A DNA stretch of 64,000 nucleotides, from positions 21,328,838 through 21,392,837 of the forward strand of contig NC_081547.1 in the NCBI RefSeq assembly GCF_901000735.1, in the 5' to 3' direction. The stretch's first letter is position 1; every line of letters starts with the position of its first letter. The translations under genes were made by a program, and so were the position numbers. The notes beneath the pieces were generated by a model. It was given only the letters and a program-made list of their open reading frames with translations. It was not told the DNA's origin and made no database searches. This stretch comes from Corylus avellana. Lineage: Eukaryota > Streptophyta > Magnoliopsida > Fagales > Betulaceae. Positions 60,373 through 64,000 of this stretch are shown one piece after another.

Positions 60373-63046
60373 GGAATCCTCCAGCTTCGATTTCTGTCCA
60401 TGAGTTTAGTTCAACTGAGACTCAAATATGGGTAGAGCCGATAAGACTGATGAATCTGGAACATGATTCGTCCTTTATATATGTAGCCTGGACAGGACAT
60501 TGATTTATGATGTGTTTCCAATCTGAAAATTTCATGTTGGTTGCATTAACATAAAATAATTGCAGAATGCACAAACTGTTTTAGTATCTGTAGGGCCTCC
60601 TGAGTTTGTCTAATGAGATGTAACATAATCTGAACTACTACTCATATACCTTATGGCGGATATTTAGAATGCAGCTTCATGCATCCATACCTCTGAGCCC
60701 ACTGCAATTCCACATTTGTAATGATCTTTTGTCATTGCCTTCTGCGATTTATTTCCTGCTGGGGTCTTTTCTTTTTTCCTCTCAATTTCTTGTTGGTCTG
60801 TATCCCAACAGAAATAATTGAATTTTTAACATCTAAGCAGGTACAGACAGTTGAAGGAATAACTGAACTACAAATTCCACCAGGTACCCAACCTGGCGAT
60901 GTGCTTGTCCTGGCAAAGAAAGGTTCACCAAAACTGAACAAACCATCAATACGTGGTGACCACTTATTCACAGTTAAAGTTACTATACCCAAACGTATCA
61001 GGTACAGAGTTATTTTGTTTATTTGTTCTAGTCGTCTACTATTACTCAAAAAGACAAAAACTATATAGCTGATACTGTCACCCTTTCTATTGTTTGTGCA
61101 TCCATCCAATGGTTTGCTCTTAGTTCCTATCTCTTATGCATCATTCTAGACTGACTCAAGTTAACTCATCCTTTATCCAAACAAAGATACATTGGCTCTG
61201 TGAGCCCTTTTTCAATTGATTGTTATTTATTTGAAGTTTTAATAAACTAGTGGATTGGTATGTTGTTTTTAACTTTCAAGGTGCAATCTCTATCATTGTT
61301 GTTTAAGGTTTTTCTCTTGGCCCTTGCTCTTATGGACTTTTGGTTTTGACTGTGCTAAAATTTTATATTGGTTTAATGTCGGTCCATGTCCAAGGATAAA
61401 GCTTCTCATTTTTTTTATTTTTTTTTATTTTCAGTTAAATACCAATTAACTTGGAAACAAAGTGCTTCAAAAAGTGTATATGAATGTGCTATAACAAGGA
61501 CTTTAAGGCTGCCCATGGAGAATAAAATTTCAGATTTGATACGTTGTTCTGTTTTCTTTCTATTTATTGTTTAGGCTTCAACATGAGCCCCATAGCTTGT
61601 GGAATTCAAGCCAACCTTACTAGAAATTTAGAATGTCATATTAAACTTTGATCCAGTATCTTCCGGGTCCTCCAATATGTAGTTTTTGGAACCCCTCGTG
61701 GTTATGTTAGATTTCCTCCAGAGTAATCCATGCAGATTAAGATTCATGTTTAGCTTCTCATAAACATGGTTCCTAATGCCGAGAGTAACAGAATTCCAGT
61801 TTCTCCTTGTCAGTTTTGACTCACATCTGCGATCAATTTCTAAATCTATAAGTAATAATAGTCTGTTTTTAATCGAATTTTTATTCCACTTCTCTGCCTA
61901 TATTTACAGTACCAAGGAGCGTGAATTGCTTGAAGAACTTGCTTTGCTGAATAGCACTACTAGCAGCCGTTCACGTACTCGTCCTAAAACTCGGCCAGCT
62001 TGTAAGTAATTCCATTTGTGTTTTGTGAGTGAATTTTTTTTCTTCATTTCCTTCTGTTTCTTGTAATACGCTTTTAAATACTCGGTATCTGCGTTTAACT
62101 TCAATTCACATTTTACTTCTGCAGCTAAAAGCACAGAAAACCAGGAGGGAAATGTTGCAGAGAAAACCGAAGAATCAGCAGACCAAAATGACATATGGAA
62201 GAAGTTAAAAGAGGTTGCCGGGTAATGGTTCTTCTCTCTCTCTCTCTTTATTTACTTAATTGAGTATTTCTTGCTATGATTTATTTGAAATTTCTTCATC
62301 TGTTACTACAAATTTCTGTGTGCAATTCTGTTTTACTATTTGAGACTATGTCGCCCATGATATTTCCATGAAGTCTTGCAAGGATATTTAGGTTTACACT
62401 GAATGATGTAAAAATGTATTTTTTATTTATTTATTTTATTGCAAGTAATATGAAGTGTTTTTTCACTATGAAAGAAGTTTGCATTGATTATAAGCCACCT
62501 GCAAGCACGGGTTTTCAAGCTCTAAATTTGTGATGGGTACATTAGTGATTCGAGATCCATCAAACACAACATGTTTGGTTTGGAAGATCTTCTAAGGGTT
62601 AACAGAATCAAATGATTGTAAACCCCTCTAACCTGCAAATCTTGGCATCTTTCCAAATATTTTTTACCATGTAAATTATGTACATTCAGGTGGTTGGTCT
62701 CGTGTTATCATCTGAATTTTTAACTTCTAGGTATCTTAGATCACATCCTTTAATTCACGGGTTTTTTTTTCCTTTACTCACCAAGACCTGATTGGTGCTT
62801 TGTGCTACCAAGGACCAAGACCTGATTCGTGCAAGTGGGTGCCATGTTATCTATTTGCACTTGCAATGCATTTTTGCATCTCTCTCATGCCTCTGTGTTT
62901 TCTCAATTAGTTTCTGTTCTGATGAATATATATGATTCATCAATATTATCTCCATCATTCTAGTTGCATGGCATTGGCTAAAAAGTGGTGGAACATGCAG
63001 GTCTGTTGCAAATGGAGCTCTAAGATGGCTGAAAGACAATATCTAG
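47069..63046 (+). CDS. Plastid-type DnaJ/Hsp40 chaperone (class A), 11 exons
   Basis: Exons 47069-47389, 48520-48588, 49720-49812, 50950-51071, 53945-54140, 55260-55435, 55941-56073, 60841-61001, 61920-62002, 62125-62221 and 63001-63046 join in frame to 498 residues. Residues 1 to about 75 are serine-rich with few acidic residues, as in a chloroplast transit peptide. The J domain starts at DYYATLGV (81) with HPD at 109-111. The zinc-finger domain has all four C-x2-C-x-G-x-G modules (CEVCAGTG 228, CSTCGGRG 245, CPTCGGNG 271, CRKCSGEG 285). The C-terminal substrate-binding domain follows, with [20 protein letters not shown], and the end is [14 protein letters not shown]. Class A J-proteins deliver substrates to Hsp70. 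It matches chloroplast DnaJ A-type proteins in plan and length; plastid location is inferred. Introns 4 and 7 (2.9 and 4.8 kb) are swollen by LINEs. Confidence 0.93.
47751..47818 (+). mobile_element. Minute LINE 3' tail with 16-bp target duplication
   Basis: A 68-bp insert in DnaJ intron 1 consists only of a LINE tail (CAGTGTACGTAGGGGTGCCTTACGC ... TTACTTATCAAAAG). It is flanked by AAGATATTCTGTGTTG on both sides (47735-47750, 47819-47834). An extreme 5' truncation. Confidence 0.88.
50061..50412. repeat. Tourist-like MITE (PIF/Harbinger) in DnaJ intron 3
   Basis: The 352-bp element starts GAGCATTCACAATGG and ends CCATTGTGAACGCTC, with TTA on both sides (50058-50060, 50413-50415). A TTA target duplication and inverted ends fit PIF/Harbinger MITEs. 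No coding content. Confidence 0.8.
51258..51650. repeat. MITE with long inverted ends (family A, copy 2), DnaJ intron 4
   Basis: Starts GGGGAAAGTCCACATGCTCCC and ends with the near-inverse of that, TATGTGGATTTTTCTC. The blocks ACCTAATTGACAATGTC (left) and GACATTGTCAATTAGGT (right) pair exactly. It shares CTTTCAATTGTGACAATGT and the internal layout with the older copy at 13858-14475. An (AT)n microsatellite of about 35 bp follows at 51655-51690. Confidence 0.75.
52440..53440 (+). mobile_element. 5'-truncated LINE, sense orientation, DnaJ intron 4
   Basis: Decayed plus-strand coding of the LINE C-terminal region. From about 52455 it has RT-proximal remnants; at 52913-53167 it has the zf-RVT block [19 protein letters not shown]. 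It ends with a tail (CTTGGGGGCGCCTTACATG ... ATTACTTATAAAAATAAA). Several in-frame stops make it inactive. Same family as the copies at 42010 and 56960. Confidence 0.8.
56960..60050 (-). mobile_element. LINE, antisense in DnaJ intron 7, with RT and zf-RVT remnants
   Basis: On the minus strand, from high to low coordinates: a pre-RT stretch (59892-59611, with a charged helix [17 protein letters not shown]), an RT block near 59300 resembling DKAPG(P/L)DGF, the RT core at 58706-58464 ([14 protein letters not shown], where the usual DD box reads ND), then zf-RVT at 57768-57195 and the 3' tail near 56960-57030. Many stops and frame changes show it is dead. Only the last 3.1 kb or so is present, so the endonuclease end is missing. 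It is interrupted by a MITE at 59715-59954. Confidence 0.8.
59715..59954. repeat. Mutator-like MITE nested in the LINE
   Basis: The 240-bp insert has imperfect inverted ends (AGAGTTTTCCTCCAAACAGGG at left; the inverse of CCCAGTTTGGAAAAAAACTCT at right) and ATTTCAAAT on both sides (59706-59714, 59955-59963). A 9-bp duplication points to Mutator-like mobilisation. Removing one copy restores the LINE coding remnant around the site. Confidence 0.8.
60334..60371. repeat. (AAT)n microsatellite
   Basis: About twelve AAT/ATA units in DnaJ intron 7. Confidence 0.9.
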
Positions 63047-64000
63047 TCTTGATAGATTTATTAGGTGTGGTCCAAACTCACTATCACTTGCTTTGTGTAC
63101 TACACAGATTGAATTGCACTCTAGTGGAAATTCTTTTATTTGTTTTACTCGTCATTTTTTTGCCAAATAATAAGAACTACCTCTGCACTTATTTTGATTT
63201 GTACCCTATGAGTAGGTTAGGTAGCAAAACTAGGAAATGTAGTTAAGATTTTCAAATATATATTCAAATTCTTTTGGAGGTCATGGTCACTCTAAGCAAG
63301 ACTTCTGCGCCAGTTAAGGCTTGGTGTTTCTTTTGTTAAATGTATTTCTATTACTTGTTGGAAATGTAGATCTGCAGAATAAATTGCACCCCAGATGTGT
63401 TATTTCAAATCAGTTACTAAGGGGAAACTATACTTAAAACTCCGCTTTTCCTTGAATTACCAAGCAATTTGCAATGTTCATCGGAACCTTACAAAGTTGC
63501 GAGAGATTATGTTAGGGGCCTTTTTGAGTTTGGGTGCGAGTTGTTTGATGGGTCAGGGAATCAAGCCCAACATTCACGTTAACCTTATAGATCAAACGAC
63601 TACCAAGGCAACAAGGCTTACAACTAGATCAATTCTAGGTTTAGGTTCTTATGGGGCTCTTGTGGTTAGGCACAAGGGAATCCACACGGGTGACGAGTAA
63701 ATATGAAGTTTTCAAATTAATGTGTGGTAAGGTGTTTAGCGGGATAATTATCAATTATGCACGATGTGTGAGTGGTGCAGTAGTATATCATTCATAAGAA
63801 AAGAAACACTCCTGCATTTTAATCGATATCCTCAAGAATAATACACATTAATTATTCAATAAACAAGGAAAAAGAGTGATTAAGGGAATAAGATGTGATT
63901 CAGTGGTTGCAGAATAAGAACAACTAATTCTTTGGTACAGTAGCTAGTGACTATCTCCCCCCTTTTGGTATGGCAATCCTTTGGGTATTATTGTTTTGGG
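63047..64000. other. 3' flank of the DnaJ gene
   Basis: Probable 3' UTR to about 63300. An open stretch at 63395-63700 (101 residues) has no recognisable domain and no supporting start or splice context, so I do not call it a gene. Confidence 0.4.

Noticed and set aside
63395..63700. 101-residue ORF after the DnaJ gene
   Set aside because: No domain, no splice or promoter context; expected by chance in this length of sequence.

Overview
The window is nuclear DNA of a flowering plant, probably a woody eudicot; I cannot name the species. Its genes have many introns with GT-AG borders, intergenic DNA is AT-rich, and retrotransposons, LINEs and MITEs are abundant. Three runs of exactly 100 N (33217-33316, 35774-35873, 46730-46829) look like fixed-size scaffold gaps between contigs.

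Layout. 1-9800 is a transposon graveyard: a decayed hAT transposase, a CACTA-like end, a fold-back element, a FAR1-type remnant, then a nest made of a gag-only Ty3/gypsy element, a solo LTR inside one of its LTRs, and a small TRIM, followed by a 275-bp tandem duplication. 10403-13071 is a U11/U12 snRNP 25 kDa-like gene (five coding exons). 15894-19192 is a KOC1/KEG-like protein kinase with a C-terminal membrane anchor, behind a cluster of ACGT-core sites. 19911-21627 is a DOG1-domain gene. 22801-24572 (+) holds exons 1-2 of a CUE-domain gene whose exons 3-5 lie 14 kb away on the opposite strand (40767-38722). 24573-46729 is repeat DNA plus endogenous caulimovirid fragments, with two inverted arms of about 4.6 kb. 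47069-63046 is an 11-exon plastid-type DnaJ (Hsp40) gene whose introns carry LINEs and MITEs.

Main result. The two arms (28644-33216 on +, 41403-46729 on -) differ by about a dozen substitutions and one 754-bp LINE insertion with its target duplication. Each arm runs into a contig end. The CUE gene is interrupted exactly across this interval and becomes one collinear reading frame if 35874-46729 (or 33317-46729 as a unit) is reverse-complemented. The simplest reading is an unmerged overlap of two haplotypes plus a wrongly oriented contig; a true inversion between inverted repeats is the alternative.

The five host genes are unrelated housekeeping or regulatory genes (minor spliceosome, chloroplast outer-envelope-type kinase, DOG1-like regulator, ubiquitin-binding protein, plastid chaperone) and show no operon-like or pathway link. 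I found no convincing new defence or mobile system. The novelty lies in genome structure: the split gene, the nested insertions with readable target duplications, and the insertion polymorphism between the two arms.
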